NCBI GenBank assembly: GCA_014058105.1
Contig: JACGCM010002493.1
Location: forward strand, 1,178,001 to 1,242,000
Origin: Kingdonia uniflora
Taxonomy: Eukaryota > Streptophyta > Magnoliopsida > Ranunculales > Circaeasteraceae
Length of the DNA: 64,000 nucleotides
Reading direction: 5' to 3'
Positions 34,367 through 47,840 of the stretch are shown piece after piece. The notes below the pieces were generated by a model that worked only from the letters and a program-made list of their open reading frames with translations, made no database searches and was not told the DNA's origin. Numbering within the stretch: position 1 is the first letter of the stretch; each line of letters begins with the position of its first letter. The position numbers and the translations under genes were made by a program.

Positions 34367-35477
34367 TGATGGACACATAATATTTACTTGTACAACTCCT
34401 AAATTTATATCTACCTAGTCATTTATTAAATAAATGTGCTACTAATAGTGTTTTTGCTTGTATTTACAGAAATCGGACTCATGATAAACAAGTCGTACAT
34501 TTTTTCGGTTTTCAACAAAGAACTTAAGAGTGATGTACTCCAACAATGATCCTCATTTGAAGTTGTCAACCAAAGGCCCATGGAAGACTATTGAAGAGAA
34601 TTTAATGTAGAGATTATTCTTATTAGTTGTAATATTTATGCATGGTCTAAGGCATTGTTTGGAGGATTTTACATTAATGGTGATGTTTTGTAACCCCCCT
34701 ATACTCTATAAATATGAGGGGAATCTTACCCATGAGGGACATCTTGGAGAGTGTAAATCAAAGTTCATAGCAATAAAGATTTTACTTTATCTTTTCTTCT
34801 TATCTTTTACTTTTGTTGTTATAATAGTAATTTGGTGATGATCGAAGGGATGAGTAGTTAAACCTCTTAGCCAAGGCTAAATGAAGCTCCATCCCAATGT
34901 AGCCTAGTTGTAGAAGTAGCTTTAATTTAAGTACTTTTTCTCTCTCTCTGAGCTCAAGTTTAAATCTTTATTCATTTGTCCTATGCTTGACCATAGCTAG
35001 GATTTGGAAGAATGAGAAAACTAATCAACCATCTTGTTTGACCATAACAAGATTAATTAAGAACATGGAGAAACGAAAGTAATTCACCTTACTTAATATG
35101 ACCATTGTTTTGTAAGGCGATTTATCGAGAATTCCCAATCGTTAATTTTTTATCCATTATGAGTATTGTGTATACCCGGCCAAGGATACATGGTACGGGA
35201 ATTAATTAGTACTTTAATTAAAGTTGCATTGTCATGGGCTACAAAGGAGTGGAGTAGAATCGATGCCATGGTTTATACTCCAATTTATCTTACAATTTGT
35301 TTTTTTCTTCTTTTTATTTCAAAACCTACACATAAAACATTCTTATTGGATAAAATTAGTAGCTTAAAAAATAATTCATATCTACAAGTCTCTTGGGATA
35401 CGACCCCGCTTTCTCTTGTACTCAACAGTACACCGTGCACTTGCGGGTCTTTAAGACGTCAGTTTTTATATCGATAA
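34367..35477 (+). repeat. 3' LTR of Athila-type element
   Basis: It begins TGATGGACACATAATATT and parallels the 5' LTR to the end (...TATCGATAA). A TATA-like CTCTATAAATATG lies at about 34705. The following GATCT (35478-35482) is the target duplication. Differences from the 5' LTR are mostly C/T and A/G. Confidence 0.88.
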
Positions 35478-35741
35478 GATCTCAGGGAGATCTACGTCAG
35501 AGGGAGTAGTCCGAGTCTGACATGCACACATGTGTGTTATACTCTTTTTCCTGATAATGCATTTTATATCCTAAGAGGTTTTACTAACTGGAAGTTTTGA
35601 TAAGGTAATGTATACGCATTCACAACCCATACATGACATAAAATTGTACTCTTTCCTTGCAAATCTTTTTACCCAAGGGGGTTTCTAAGCAGAGGTTTTG
35701 ATGGGGCAAGTCGTCCTGGTATGGAACACCCCAAGGGAGAG
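35478..35741 (+). mobile_element. Ty1/copia 3' untranslated region and PPT
   Basis: Sequence between the Athila target duplication and the copia 3' LTR. It has the wording common to copia tails: TACTCTTTTTCCTGATAATG, AAGAGGTTTTACTAACTGG, and GGTTTTGATGGGGCAAG. It ends in the purine-rich CCCCAAGGGAGAG at 35729-35741, the polypurine tract. Confidence 0.7.
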
Positions 35742-36693
35742 TGTTAGGAGTTGGGTCCAGCCCAGGGTAGGAGCTCAACTGGATTGGGGTGTCCTACTGG
35801 ACTCCTAACAAGCCCATAGGCCTTTAGGGTTTATGTGGAGAGTTTGTTAGAAAATACAAAGAGGTTTTTGGTTTTCCTTTTCCTTGAATGGTAAAACTAA
35901 GTGTTTAGTCCCGCATTGGATATGATGGAAGCTAAACTCTACTATATTAGTAAGTCTAACACTTAACTTGTTGTGATGTGTGTGAGAGTTGGTAGGTTAC
36001 ACGCGCATGCGCAACATGTGTGACCCATGTGCGCAAACTAGCTTCGGTGCATGGGCTATCCATGGGCTTGCTCGACCTTGAAAACCCACTTATTATTATA
36101 AGTTTATGATTCGGCCTTGGCCATTGGCTCATGATGATTTCTTGGAACACTTAGTCATATTTTTAGGTTTGAGGTGTGAGTTGGGTTGTTTCCAACAGAA
36201 GTAACTTAAGGTGTGACTCTTGGTGAATAAGTACTAACCTGAGGTGTGACCCTTAGTGAAGAGTCACCTATACTCTATATAACCCAACTTTGTTTTCATT
36301 TATCATTATCAGTTTTTTAGAGTTTTCTTGAGTCATTTTCAAGAGAGAAAATAGACGCAATCAATGTTCGTTTAGCAGAGAGATAGAAATGCTTTCTTTT
36401 TTCTACGACTGATCATTGTATCCTGGGAGATAAAAGCCTACATTCCTGCAAAACACTATGGCATGGGCGAATCTGTCTTAAGGAGATAGTGTGTATACAC
36501 TGGACTCGATCATCTCCTTAAGATGTGTTGTTTGTTCATACAGACTGGATAACAAAGTTTAAGTAGGATATGTAACCTTTGTTGTAGGGTTATCTTCTTT
36601 GTAGTACGTACAAAGAAACAATATCCAATTAATAAGAAATCCTATTCTCTCTCAATATAAAACTTTTAAGCTAGATTCTATTATTCCTCAACA
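35742..36693 (+). repeat. Ty1/copia 3' LTR (952 bp)
   Basis: It starts TGTTAGGAGTTGGG directly after the polypurine tract and ends CCTCAACA, giving the short inverted TGTT...AACA ends. A TATA-like CTCTATATAACCC lies near 36273. No second copy is present in the window, so the 5' half of the copia element is truncated or lies outside it. Confidence 0.7.
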
Positions 36694-37706
36694 ATTAAGA
36701 GGGGAGTGCATTAGTTAATTTAGACTAAGCCTAACCTCTACATATCTAATATATGTGCATTATAGTAATTGGGAATGCTCCATATTAAGAACACTAGTGC
36801 CTAAAATGGTCCCAAAACACAATGGGGTAGACACATTTCAACCTTAATATTTTTACATTACTTTCTCTCACTAAGATAATGAGTCGATCATGGAAAATTA
36901 GTACTGTGAAGCGTTGCTCGAGGAATTTCAGCGCTTAGGATAGACTTTGTAAAAATATAGACCTCTCCGGAGATATCAAAAAACATATCTCTCACCCCCA
37001 AAACGTCGACACGTGTCAAAGAGGGATAATGAATACTAACAGCAGTTTGACTATAGATTTCTCCTCCGTCAAGCAAGTGCTCTTCTCCATAGTTGAAAAA
37101 AAGAAAATATCTGAAATTGTGCTTTCCTCAAAACTCTCAAGATTTCTTCTTTGATTAATTTCAACCTTGAATACAGTTCAACCCAACAAGAATCAACAGT
37201 AGAAACCCACCATGAATCACTCCATCTTCTCTCAAAGTCGAATTAACAGCAAGTTAAAGGGGAAAGTCCAAAGATATACAATCCATAATTTTCCCCAAAA
37301 CCCCAACTCTTTGAATATCTCACTCTTTTTCTCTCCAGATATCGTCATTAAATCTCTGCAAAAGTATCGAATATATCTAAACAAAAATGCTACATCTAAA
37401 TGGGATTGAAATAGCTGTTTTATCAAAACAAACTGCAAGAACAAATTAAAGCTCCATTACAAATGAGATTATAGTTTTTGATGTTCTATTACAAATGATC
37501 CAAATCAAACTTCTTTCTTGGAAACAAATAGGTAAATTACTAGGTTTGTAATTTAGTTTTTCGTAAAACGAAAACCCTAATTAGTGTCCTGAATTTCATA
37601 ATTGAAATTAGAAATGGTGGAGATTATGTTGAGGAGTGAATTGAAGTGAAAATTTCTGTTGCAACTCATGAAGGTTAGATTTTACAGAGAGAGAAGGATA
37701 GTTATA
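36694..37706. other. intergenic, nothing recognised
   Basis: About 1 kb, AT-rich, between the copia LTR and the Helitron candidate. Short frames (36888-37076 minus; 37212-37409 plus) have no family signal and no splice support. Confidence 0.5.
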
Positions 37707-40663
37707 TCTCTATTAGTTTGCACTGGGGCTTTGTACACATGTCAAATTCTAAAGGGTGAGAGGTCTAAATATGATGGCTTAGGAGAGAACAATTTTTTTT
37801 CTGACTTTGTCTCATTAGAATAACATATTTCAGAATGGATATTTCCAGGCATACTATACTTTCCCGATAAGACGTTTTCCGAGGAGAATTACTATTGCGA
37901 TGAATGATTCAAGGATATCAACGGTGCAGATTTAGTTTCTCTCACTAGAGGAAAATATGATACTTGAGGGTCTTTTGGTCACTTTCTGATTTTCATTTTT
38001 TTTTTCTTCCATATATAACATAACAACAAAACTCTCACTACAATCATTCTCTCTCTCCCGGGCAAGAGGAGAGTTTCTCTCTCTAAAATTTCTGCGTTTC
38101 TCTCTCTAAACCCCTAATGGAAGTCGATCTTCTCCGATATTTAGAGTTGTAGATCGTTTCCATAAGTGTCTGAGCTTAAAATCTCCATAATTTCCAGGTA
38201 ATTGTGTTCGATTTGCTATGATTTGGGGTTTTTACCAACATCGATTTGGTTTAAATATGTTAGATTTACTGCTCGATTTCAAGGAGTTTGGTGCTCGATT
38301 TAGGTTTAAATGTGTTCATTGATGTCTTGGTGCTTGATCATTGATATTTAGGTCTGAGTGCTTGATTTGGAGGCGTGCAATCATCGATTCGACGACTTCT
38401 ACGCCGTCCATTGGTAAGTTCAATTTGGTTTTCCTGTAATCGATTGTTGGATAATGCTCTTAATTGAAGCTGATAATTCAGTATTTGTTGTTGTTGGTTA
38501 TTGATATGCTCTACTATCTCAGTTGACCATGATTTGGGGGTTTCTCTTTTGATTTCTCTTGATTTAGCTGTGTTGCTCATGTTTATAAATGGCTCAGCCT
38601 CAGCATACTCTGATGGGGCAGACTTAATATTGGACACACTACTCGGCTTTCTTAGATGATTGTGTAGACAGTGATCAAAGATAAATGTCTTTGTATTCTT
38701 CAAAATCTTCAGTGGGTATTCCCTGGACACTTATTCAGCTGAAGTACAATATAGGCATAACATTGGTGAGGTATATTTCCCATATCAAAGGTTTGATTTA
38801 ACGATGATGTAAGGTTTGATTTTGGGTTACTTTTCAGATTGAATTTTCAAAGGTTTCAATTTCGGTCTGATTTGGGGTTAAATCCTAGGTTTGAATTAAC
38901 ATTCAGATTTGTTCTTAAAGGATTTATAATTTTTCTCAATTACAAATCAAAATTATGATTTGGGGTTAAGATTTCAAGGGTTTCTATTTGGAATTAGTGT
39001 TAGATCAGATTTGAGTTTCAGATTTCATCACAAAGTTTCGATTATTGAGGGTTTAAATTCGATTGAAGTTTCATGGGTTTCATTTTGGGTTTGATTATCT
39101 GTCAACGAGGGTTTCAATATGGATTTCATGGGGCAACCAATCTCTCTTGGGTTTAGTTTGGCTTCCTATTAATTTGGGTTTGATCATCAAGAGTACCATC
39201 AATTTAGATCTCAAATTTGAGGGTTTCGTTGGTGAAATCTCATGGGTTTGATGTACAAGTTCAGCATTTTAAGATTTATTATGATTGTTGGATTAATGTC
39301 GTGATGGGCTTTGTTAAGGTTTCAAATGAGGTTCTCCGTGAATTTCTTCAATTTCATGTGGCTTTAATGAGGATCTGTTTCAAACCCAATATCATTGTTC
39401 TGAGTAGTCAAACACATGTGAGCTAGGCGATTTGTAATATGGGATTCAACTCAAATTGATTGTGTCTCTTGATGTTCACATTAGTTTGATTAACTTGGAA
39501 AAGGGTTCGACTTACTTTGAAGTCTCTCTTGATATTCAAGCGAGTAGTCCAGAGTATGATTGTTTGAAATGGGTTTGATATGGTATTTGCAATCTTAGGT
39601 GTTATCGTTATCGCTGATTGGTTACTTCAGGCTGAATTTATTTAACGTAAGATCAAGTTTTGCCAGGTCTGATGGGTCAACCATTGAGCATCACTTTGAA
39701 ATTTTGTTCGCTCTAGAATTTGGATGAACACAGGAAATTAGTATGATGCAATTTTGTAACTACTGCCGAATATTTTCATTGTTAGGTTTTTTTTCATTGT
39801 CTGGTGGTGTATGACAATTCTTGGCGCGTGCAAAGAATATTTGGGTGTTTTCGTGCGATGTAAATGACTGGAGGAGTGATCGAGTTTCCGTGAGAGCTGT
39901 GGAGGAAGACGGGTTTGGGAGTGAGTTTATGATGAGGAAGTTTCTACTTTTGGTGTTCCCTTTCTGGGCTTCTTTGCTTGAGCTCTAAGAATCCTCGGTT
40001 TCGTCCAAATAAGTGGAATTTTAGTGGGATGAATGCTAATCTGTACAGCTCAAATAAGCAGAATTTGGAGATTTTTTAAGACTTATCACTAATATTTTCA
40101 GCCTTCAATACCCTAATTATTTCATAGATTCCATGGCTCTAAAAAATGTTAGCATCACATATGAAATTTTATAGTGTTTGTTATCCATTCTCTAATTGTC
40201 ACATGTGAGGAACACATATATCTCAAACTTTTTTGCCAAGCTACTCCCAAATTCTTCAACCAGCTACATGCCTAAGGCACTTATGTTATTAACCTACAGC
40301 TTAGGAATGGACTACCAACATATGGATGTGCGAAAGCAAGGGTTTCCCTCATATAAACAAACATTAAAAATTAGGGATACCCAACCATTACAAGTTAAAT
40401 TGATGAAGAAAATTAAAATGAAATTGCGGGTTTATAATATAGGGTTTGGATGGTAAAGAAGTTGTGGATTTTACATATTTTGGAGTTTATATGAAGGCGT
40501 GCATGTAGAGTGGAGCAATATTCGTGTGACAATGTACACCTTTAGGGTTTGCACTAAGATATGTCAGATATAATCCTATAGAGGGATAGGGTAGTGACAA
40601 TTCTGCAAATCTTATTTAGATATAAAAAAGTGCGATCCGTGGCGTGACACGGGTATTCGCTAG
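37707..40663 (+). mobile_element. candidate non-autonomous Helitron (2.96 kb)
   Basis: The 3' end has a hairpin CCGTG-GCGTGA-CACGG (40637-40652) followed 7 bases later by CTAG at 40660-40663 and then T, as required of Helitrons (CTRR end, insertion between A and T). A matching 5' start TCTCTATTAG at 37707 follows an A. No RepHel protein is present. The interior looks gene-derived: a TATATAACA box near 38015, CT-rich leader at 38045-38110, and a donor-like CAG/GTAATTGTG near 38196, followed by intron-like text with many GATTTGGGG words. A minus-strand frame of 130 codons (38338-38730) may be chance. The choice of 5' end is the weakest point. Confidence 0.5.
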
Positions 40664-41874
40664 TCTTATTATATGGCAAGCCTTGAATACCCGATGTGAG
40701 ACTATATTTATCTAAACCGTCTCTATCCTCCCAATATATTGGGCTGGACTGAATTGGGTTGCCTGAACTAAGCCCTGGGATAATCTTCTGTAATAAGAAG
40801 TAAGAACTGGACTCAGAGATGAGACTCTCTATCTCTATCTCAAATCTTCTTCAGCTGTGACAGATAATTGGGAATTGAAGGTCGAAGACCTCAATGCGCC
40901 TGCAATTGTAAGTATTCCATCTTCAAAACCCTAATTTTCATTCAATAAAGCTTAATTAGAGTGCGCCAAATCTAATTTTATTTTGAAACCTTAAAATCAA
41001 GTAATCCTAATCAAATATTGGTGTACTATTTTTGGTTGAGTATTAGGGATTTCAGGCAAACCTATTCATTCAATAAAGCTCAATCAAATTGGTGTACTAT
41101 TTTTGGTTGAACATTTTGGTGAGAAAATTAAGTTCTTAGTGGCTTTGGGTTGGCGCGAACTAAATTAAGGTATTGAAGATCTTAATTGTTGTGTGTACAT
41201 GTAAATTTAAATGCGCGAAAGTATTTTGATGACAAGTGTACGCCTTTAACTTTAAGGTGTCTTAACTTCGAAATTGGATTTCTAAGTTATGAGCATTTTA
41301 TTTAAATCTTTGGTTTTCCTGACTCAAATCATAAATATGATCCTTTATAGGAAAGAAGATGGGAATTAAGGTAGAGAAATTAAGGTGCGTTCACGCGTTG
41401 CGAGATGAATTCAGGTACATTTTCCTCTTTTCAGTCTTCTTCACATAAAACTTTTCTTCAGCTGATTCGGGGTTGGTGCTATGGGTTCATTTTCCTCTTC
41501 TAATTCTACGTTATAAATCATCGCTTCTCCATTTGATTTGGGGTCTCTTGTGGCTCCTTTCCTCCCCTGATTCTTCATCAGGGGCCCCCTCTTCTTCATC
41601 TGCTGTACCCAAAACAGACCTCAAATCAGATGGAGAATAGATAGTCTCAGGTGAAGAATGGGAAGGGGTAAATGAACCCACAACCGACCCAAATCGGTTG
41701 GAGAAGAGGTGACATGTGAAGTATATTCGAAAGAGGAAAATAAATCCACAATACGCCTGAAAGTGAATTCACCTTAGCTTCTGTAACCAATTCCTCATTT
41801 TCGTCTTACGTTGACATTTGCTTAACAATTTGGTTATGTTTTTATTTTGCTCCTTTTTAGGATCCGGTTTTAAC
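40664..41874 (+). promoter_or_regulatory. promoter and 5'UTR (with intron) of the J-domain gene
   Basis: A CT-rich stretch at 40825-40855 precedes a likely 5'UTR exon ending CAATT at 40907 with donor GTAAGT. The acceptor TTTTTAG at 41860 opens the first coding exon, 14 bases before the ATG. If spliced this way, an ATG at 40896 makes a short upstream ORF of eight codons ending TAA just before the main start. Between lie AT-rich intron sequence and an alternative 5' exon candidate near 41360-41414. Confidence 0.5.
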
Positions 41875-44800
41875 ATGGGAAGTGAGCATACAAGTAAAAA
41901 AAGTGTTAGAACTAAAAAGAAGTATTTAGAGGATGCTGGTTGTTCTTCATCCTCATCTTTGAGCTCTGATAGTGAAACAAGTTCAGAAAGAAGATCCAGA
42001 CATCGAAGATGCCGAGAAGGCAAACATAAGAGGAGCTCTAAGGAGTCTAGAAGGGAGAAGGAGAAGAGTGAGAGAAGCCGTAGTCGTGGAAACAGGAAAG
42101 AAAGAAGGGATAAGAAGGTAAAGAGAAGGAAAGAGGAAAGCCGCAAATCACAAAGAGGAAAGAATGTTATTGAAAATGATGATTCTACCTCGTCGAATGA
42201 AGACTCCTCAAAACAGCCTACATCTCGGAAGAATCCAGAAACTATTGTTGGAGACATCCTACAAGAATTTCCCGGTGTTGGGAATGATCTGAAGCAGGTA
42301 TTGCTTCGTTCTTCAATATTAATTGCTTATGAATCCTTTATCTCTGATTAACACAAAATACGTAAACAGTTCTCGGATTTTAGCATGCTATCACGATTAT
42401 AGTATCACTTTCTTATTTTTGACATTTGTAAGTTCTGTCTGAGTAGGGATCAATGAGATATTGTTACCCATTGAGGACAATGAACTAGCCTCTTGCCGCT
42501 TCTTTTTCCTCTTCAATATCTTTCGTAGTTTCCTAGCAAAAAAGAAAAGAACAAGAATATATTTATAGTAGACTATCTATCTAGAATGTTTGTTTGATAG
42601 GATTCACTCTCTTAAGTACAAATGCTCACTTATCTAAAAATCTCACGAAGGAGGCATACAATTCGTGCTAAAGAAACATCATCCCGGATCCTAGAGTGTC
42701 CCACGCCTTAATCTATATATTTTTGTTACACCTCATAAAACGAGTAAATGCAAGTGTTCTTTTGATGGAAATTGGTCAAGGAAAGAATTTGGTAGAACTA
42801 GATGACGAGTCTTGCTACAACCCTACAGATTTGATATATTATTTCCCACGGTGCTAGAAGAATTATGGAGTTTTTTCCTTGCTTTTTATTACATAAAGTA
42901 TTTGTGTCTCAACGCGGATATAATCTTTTTGTTCGAGTTTGATGCGATCAACAGTCTTGTGGTTACACCTTTAATTGGTGTCCCTATTGATAACTTGTAG
43001 TAAAACTGTGTACGTTCTTGCAGCTTCTAGAGATACTCGATGATGGACAAGCAGTCGATACGAGGGGGATATCTGACAGATGGTTAGTAAAACACCTGAA
43101 GAAGCTATTCTCTTCGTTAAACCTTAAAGAAACTGACGTAGGGGTTTTCTTACTACCCACAACAACTCGTCCTACTATGGAAGCTGTTGGGACTATGATT
43201 TTGTCACATTTAAGACCAAACGAAAAGGAAATTTCTCGTTCTGAGTCACCAAAAGATGTTCAGTCACCACCACCAGTGGTGGAATGCAGGCAAAACACAA
43301 ATCAGGCTGATAAGACCGAGTTTGCAGAATCACTTGCGAAGGATGTCTCTTCCGCACCAAGAAGAAGGTGATATGACATCTCCATTATATTTCTGCTTTA
43401 TTTTTTTATATAAAATTTGTAGTTTATATATTTTTGTATGTTGCCTATGAATGGGATAGTGTCCCTATAATTTTGAAACTTCTTCTCCTGATGCATGCTG
43501 ATAACTGATGCAGGGTGATTGGCCCTGAAATGCCATCTTCTGAGCTATTGGCAGCAGCAGCAGCAAAGTTAGCACAGGCGGAGGCTTTGCTAAGGTACTT
43601 AATTCTAAGATTATATCTTTAATAGGTGCTCTAATTGTTTATAGACTTGAAGAAGCAAATGCATGTTTTCTTAGAGTGGGGGACTTACAAAACTCATGTA
43701 ACAAGTAGACATAGTTTTGTCTTTCATAAAAATATATTATGTGCTAGTTAAATTTTGTGTTACAATTTGTTTTTCTTAAATTTATCACATTTTTAGAGAA
43801 GCCGAGGATAAGGCTGATGATGGTCTATTTATTGGCCCTCCACCAGCTGCTTTGGTTGCTGAGGCTGCATCAGCTAATGAGGCCGAGCGCTTTGAAGAGG
43901 TATATTTTTTTATTGCAATCTTGATCAAATAGTTAAGAGGTATTTGTTGCGAATTCTGCAAAAAAAGATTGTCTGAAAAATTTAAATAAGTGTATACTTG
44001 TCGGTTCCTCATCTCAATCTTTTTTGTTCCTACTTTTGTGAGCTCCTTGATGGTTGCATATACTAAGTATCTTGTCTATGCCTTTTCGATTTAATCAGGT
44101 TAGCAGAATCTTGGGAGCTGAGATTGCTAGTCCATATGATGTGCTTGGAGTGAATCATGAAATGTCTACTGATAACATAAAAAAAAGGTATCTTTCTCAC
44201 CATTTTGTATGCCTTTGTCCTTGATTATTATATTTTATGCGCGTGTCGAGGAAATAAAAATGAAATAAATAATAATAGTATACGAGACCTGCTAAGGGAA
44301 GCGTACAAAATTTAAATACAACAATATGTTGCAAATTGACAGTATTTTATGGAAAAGCGTAATATATCGATAAACTATGATTTCATACGAATATTGCGGC
44401 ATATGGCTCTACGAGGACATAACTACTATCATGTGCCCTATACAATATATCATGCCAATCTTACTATTGCCCTATTTTGCGGTATATAATATTTATGTGG
44501 ACTGTTTTGGTTGTACAATGGCGGGAGGCAGTTAGATGCTGAATATGATTTAATAGTGTTGCTTATTTTTATTAACATTTTCTTTTGCTGCAGTTAAGTG
44601 GGTCGGATTCAAATATTCATCCATACAACAATTATTTGTGATGATATTGTACTAAATAATATGGTATCGGTTCAGGTACTGGAAGACGTCCCTTATGGTG
44701 CATCCCGACAAATGCCCTCATCCACAGGCCCATCAAGCATTTATTGTTTTGAACAAAGCTTTTAAAGATCTACAAGATCCAGACAAAGTGAGTGTATAAG

Positions 44801-47329
44801 TTATGCTGTCGTATTATGTTATATTTTCTTTTATTTGGGAGTGAGTTTGAGTTTGTATAGCCTTGGTCGCTTTGCTCAACCCTTCTTTCTTATTCTCAGA
44901 GGAAAGCGTTGGATGATAAAATTAGACACAAGGAGGAGCAGGAGAGGTTTAAGGTATATTTTGCGAGAAATCCATTTTTCTTATCCTTATGTTAATCATT
45001 TGCCTAGGTCGATTGAAGTAGTTATTGTTGGCTTTGGGACGGAGGATCTTTCTTTGTTATACTATTATTTTTAGTATTGATGTACACCCATTTGACAGTT
45101 GGACTAATTTTTGGTTGTAATGATACCTAGAAGTAGGCTACTTAATGTTCTTTCCTATTTATATTTTTCACAGAAATTTGTCCTTGCCTACTGTAGGTTG
45201 AGTTACAAGCACTTCGTGAAGCTGCACAGTGGAGAAGATTACAAGGTTAGCTATTTTATCCTCTAGTATTGAGATGCAATAGTTTTCTATTGTACTAAAG
45301 TAACATCTCCCTTCTGCATCTTGTTTTTATTGTCATTTTATTTATAATTTTTAGCTTTTATTGTCTCAACTCCCATGTATTGGTTCTAGCAAGAGTAGCT
45401 TCCAGTTCCTTAAAAAAGCATGATGGATTGATGTACTTAAAAGTTATAAGTTAAAAGTAAGAAAATTCATCACAGCATCAGAACCCTCGAGTCATACAAT
45501 AATAGGTTTGAAGAGATCATAACTAGACCTAGATGGTGACAATCTGATGGGAAAAAAATTGTCGTCATTTAAAATGATCAAATGAATGTAAGAGACATAA
45601 TAGAAAGACGGAAAGTATAACAGCATTGTTGCTCTTTTTAGAAGAAAATTCTGGAAATAAGACCAGATTATGCTGTCGTGAAAAAATTAACCAAGAATAA
45701 TCAATCTGGGAGAAAAGAGAAAAACACCTATTGTAAGAAGCATAGTTATTCTCTTTTTCAAAAATGGATGTTAACAACAAATATATGGAAATAAATCAAC
45801 AGAGATGCCTTTGATTAGTAGTTGAGAGAGACTTGCATGTAGAAACAAATAAGGTTTAAGCTTCTTAATTTAGCTTTTCAAAAGAACTTGGATTGTCATA
45901 TCTGAATGATCAGTATTTAGTACTCTTAGGTCTTTGGCCTAATCTTACAGTGTCCTGAGTCTCCCCATGAAGCAGGTTTCAGTTCGACAACTAATCTGCA
46001 ATTCTGCATGAGGCAAAAAGATTGGGACTTAATTTTATAGAAGAAATAATCTCAAGGAAGTTTTTCGGAGGGGAAGTTATTTATACATGATGCGTTAAGC
46101 TTTTTTGTGTGTAAGGGCCACTACTATGCATGCGACTCGTCCTGGAGCTCTTATGATTAACTAGGTTGAATCGACCACTTAAATACTTCACATGACAAAC
46201 ATATGGATCTTAGTTTTGCAACTCCAATGGCCTATAAAAAATCTAAGGCTTGGGTTCTGCATATCTTACAAGAAACATATTTCTTATCCTATTATGGATT
46301 AGTTCCAAGATTTTGGCTTAGGTTGAGTCCTCAGTGATTCAGTTCCTACTAACACGAGTTCCAATAGGCCCTGCTTGGTACCAATGCAAAGCTGCCAATT
46401 GCTGTGATATTGGAATTTTGCATAATGTAGTCCATGTTTTGCAATGCCTTAAGAATAACTTCTTTTACTGTACTAAGTAGGGATTTTGAATCTTGATTAT
46501 TAAACTTTTGGTGGTGAATGTGATCTCTGGCACTTCCCAACTCTATTCGTATTATAGCTCACATAAAATTTTGAACTCTTCTTTTTATTGTTGCAGGCAT
46601 ATCAATGGAGGGAGACGAGGAGCTTCTGGCAGAAACAAAACTGCCAGCTCAGAGAGATGAGTGGATGACGTCACTTCCTCCTGAAAGAAAAGTAAGTTCA
46701 TCTGTTGTCATGATCGAGGTGTTGTAAAAGTATCTTTGGCCACTCATAAACGGTTGTGTTTACATTTGGTTTATCAGGCAGGTGTGAGTATGCAATCTAC
46801 TACAGCGTTTAGTCGGAATAACAAAGAAGGCCGCGGAGATACTAGCGCTTGGACGGATACTCCTACAGACAGGGCCCAAAAGGCAAAAATGAAGTATGTA
46901 CTTATTTCTTGGTTGTAAATGTTATTAGTTAATTCAAATATTTTCAAGGTTTGAACTTATACAAGCTTCTTTTGTTACTTGTATCAAAGTTATTTAGAGG
47001 CTTACAACGAAGCTGCCGCACTTGCATCCAACGAGGACAAGAAGCGGACCAATTCAGATGCCAATTTGGTGGACCAATACAATCTTAGCAAACGTTCTAA
47101 ATCAATGGTTCAAAAACACCAAGAACAGTCTGTCTATCGCCCAAAAAGAAAGTCCAAGCAGGAGTCAAAAAAAGAAGACGAGTGGGAAGGGAAACACCCT
47201 TGGAAGCCCTGGGATCGTGAGAAAGACTTGACAGCTGGGCGGCAAAGTGTTACTCTTGATGCTGAAAACATGGTGAAAGGGTTGTCTTCCCGGTTCTCCG
47301 GTGGAGATGTACAACGAAATTTCTTGTAG
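41875..47329 (+). CDS. J-domain protein with GPALPP (DUF3752) motifs, 601 aa
   Basis: Eleven coding exons with GT-AG borders and consistent phase: 41875-42297, 43024-43367, 43514-43594, 43797-43899, 44099-44187, 44676-44787, 44900-44953, 45197-45245, 46597-46691, 46778-46893, 46990-47329 (1806 nt). The N terminus (1-130) is Ser/Arg/Lys/Glu-rich, of splicing-factor style and likely nuclear. Two GPALPP-like motifs follow: IGPEMPSS (about 258) and IGPPPAALVAE (about 295). A J domain spans about 328-390 with the HPD motif at 356-358 (SLMVHPDKCPHPQA), so it should stimulate an Hsp70. The C-terminal part has RDEWMTSLPPER, the DUF3752 signature. Function is inferred: a nuclear co-chaperone, perhaps for spliceosome-related complexes. 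All reading frames are intact. Confidence 0.9.
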
Positions 47330-47769
47330 GAGGCAGATGAAGAGAATCTAGTTGCACATCTTATTTACATGTCCCTTGCCTAGTCTGTGAGCCACTCTTA
47401 CAGATGTATATATGGTTTATTTCTGATATTTGCACATGTATTAAAAACGCCTGTAGTAATTTAAAAGGAGTATCATGTAACTGAACTGAGGTTGTTTCAG
47501 ATTGGTGAAATAGTAACAATATTATGGTCTAATTCTTTTGTTGAATGATGTATATACGCAGAAGAGATGTTTATCTGAACGTACACTGATTCTCTGCAAA
47601 TTGAGATTTCTCATAATCTTGCATTCAAGGGAGGTAAGGGATTGGGGATGCAACCATGTTTACGTTGAATTGCCTCTGACATCCTATAACAATTGAAGAG
47701 CCAAATGATTTGGCTTTCTAAGAACGACGAAAAGTTTAGTCTCTTACGCAATATGATTTGGCAACTTTG
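47330..47769. other. 3'UTR and intergenic spacer
   Basis: Downstream of the J-domain stop. GT-rich 3'UTR with possible poly(A) context near 47440-47540. Nothing else is recognised until the duplicated DIM1 leader at 47770. Confidence 0.5.
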
Positions 47770-47840
47770 AACCCAACCTAATACTAAAACTATCTCTCCT
47801 CTCAGTCTCTGGTAAAACCTAGAAGCCTTGAAGTTGGTGG
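47770..47840 (+). repeat. shortened duplicate of the DIM1 5' leader
   Basis: TAATACTAAAACTATC, then TCTCCTCTCAGTCT, then TTGAAGTTGGTGG occur here in the same order as at 48393-48490, just upstream of the DIM1 ATG. The copy here lacks the internal GTCGTTATCTTGCAG segment. It ends exactly where the DUF616 intron copy begins, so the two are parts of one rearrangement. Confidence 0.8.

Larger units (their letters stand above)
9048..35477 (+). mobile_element. Athila-type Ty3/gypsy retrotransposon, with nested insertions
   Basis: This is a complete but decayed element of about 12.3 kb once the 14.15-kb CACTA insertion is removed. Order: 5' LTR, PBS, leader with a LINE insertion, gag with CCHC knuckle, protease, a MITE, reverse transcriptase, the CACTA insertion, RNase H, integrase, non-coding 3' region, PPT, 3' LTR. 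The target-site duplication is GATCT (9043-9047 and 35478-35482; a flanking A extends it to six). By eye the LTRs are roughly nine-tenths identical with mostly transitions, so insertion is not recent. The FIDD box, the protease style and the gag wording LAENSQQW resemble Athila more than chromoviruses. No env-like ORF was seen. Stops throughout show it cannot be autonomous. Confidence 0.85.

Noticed and set aside
36888..37409. Small frames between the copia LTR and the Helitron candidate
   Set aside because: Short, with no domain, no splice support and no codon pattern.
38338..38730. 130-codon minus-strand frame in the Helitron candidate
   Set aside because: Composition is plausible for protein, but no family, start context or splice sites support it; at most a captured scrap.
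41769..42257. 162-codon minus-strand frame rich in Ser and Leu
   Set aside because: It is the antisense of the Ser/Arg/Lys-rich first coding exon of the J-domain gene.
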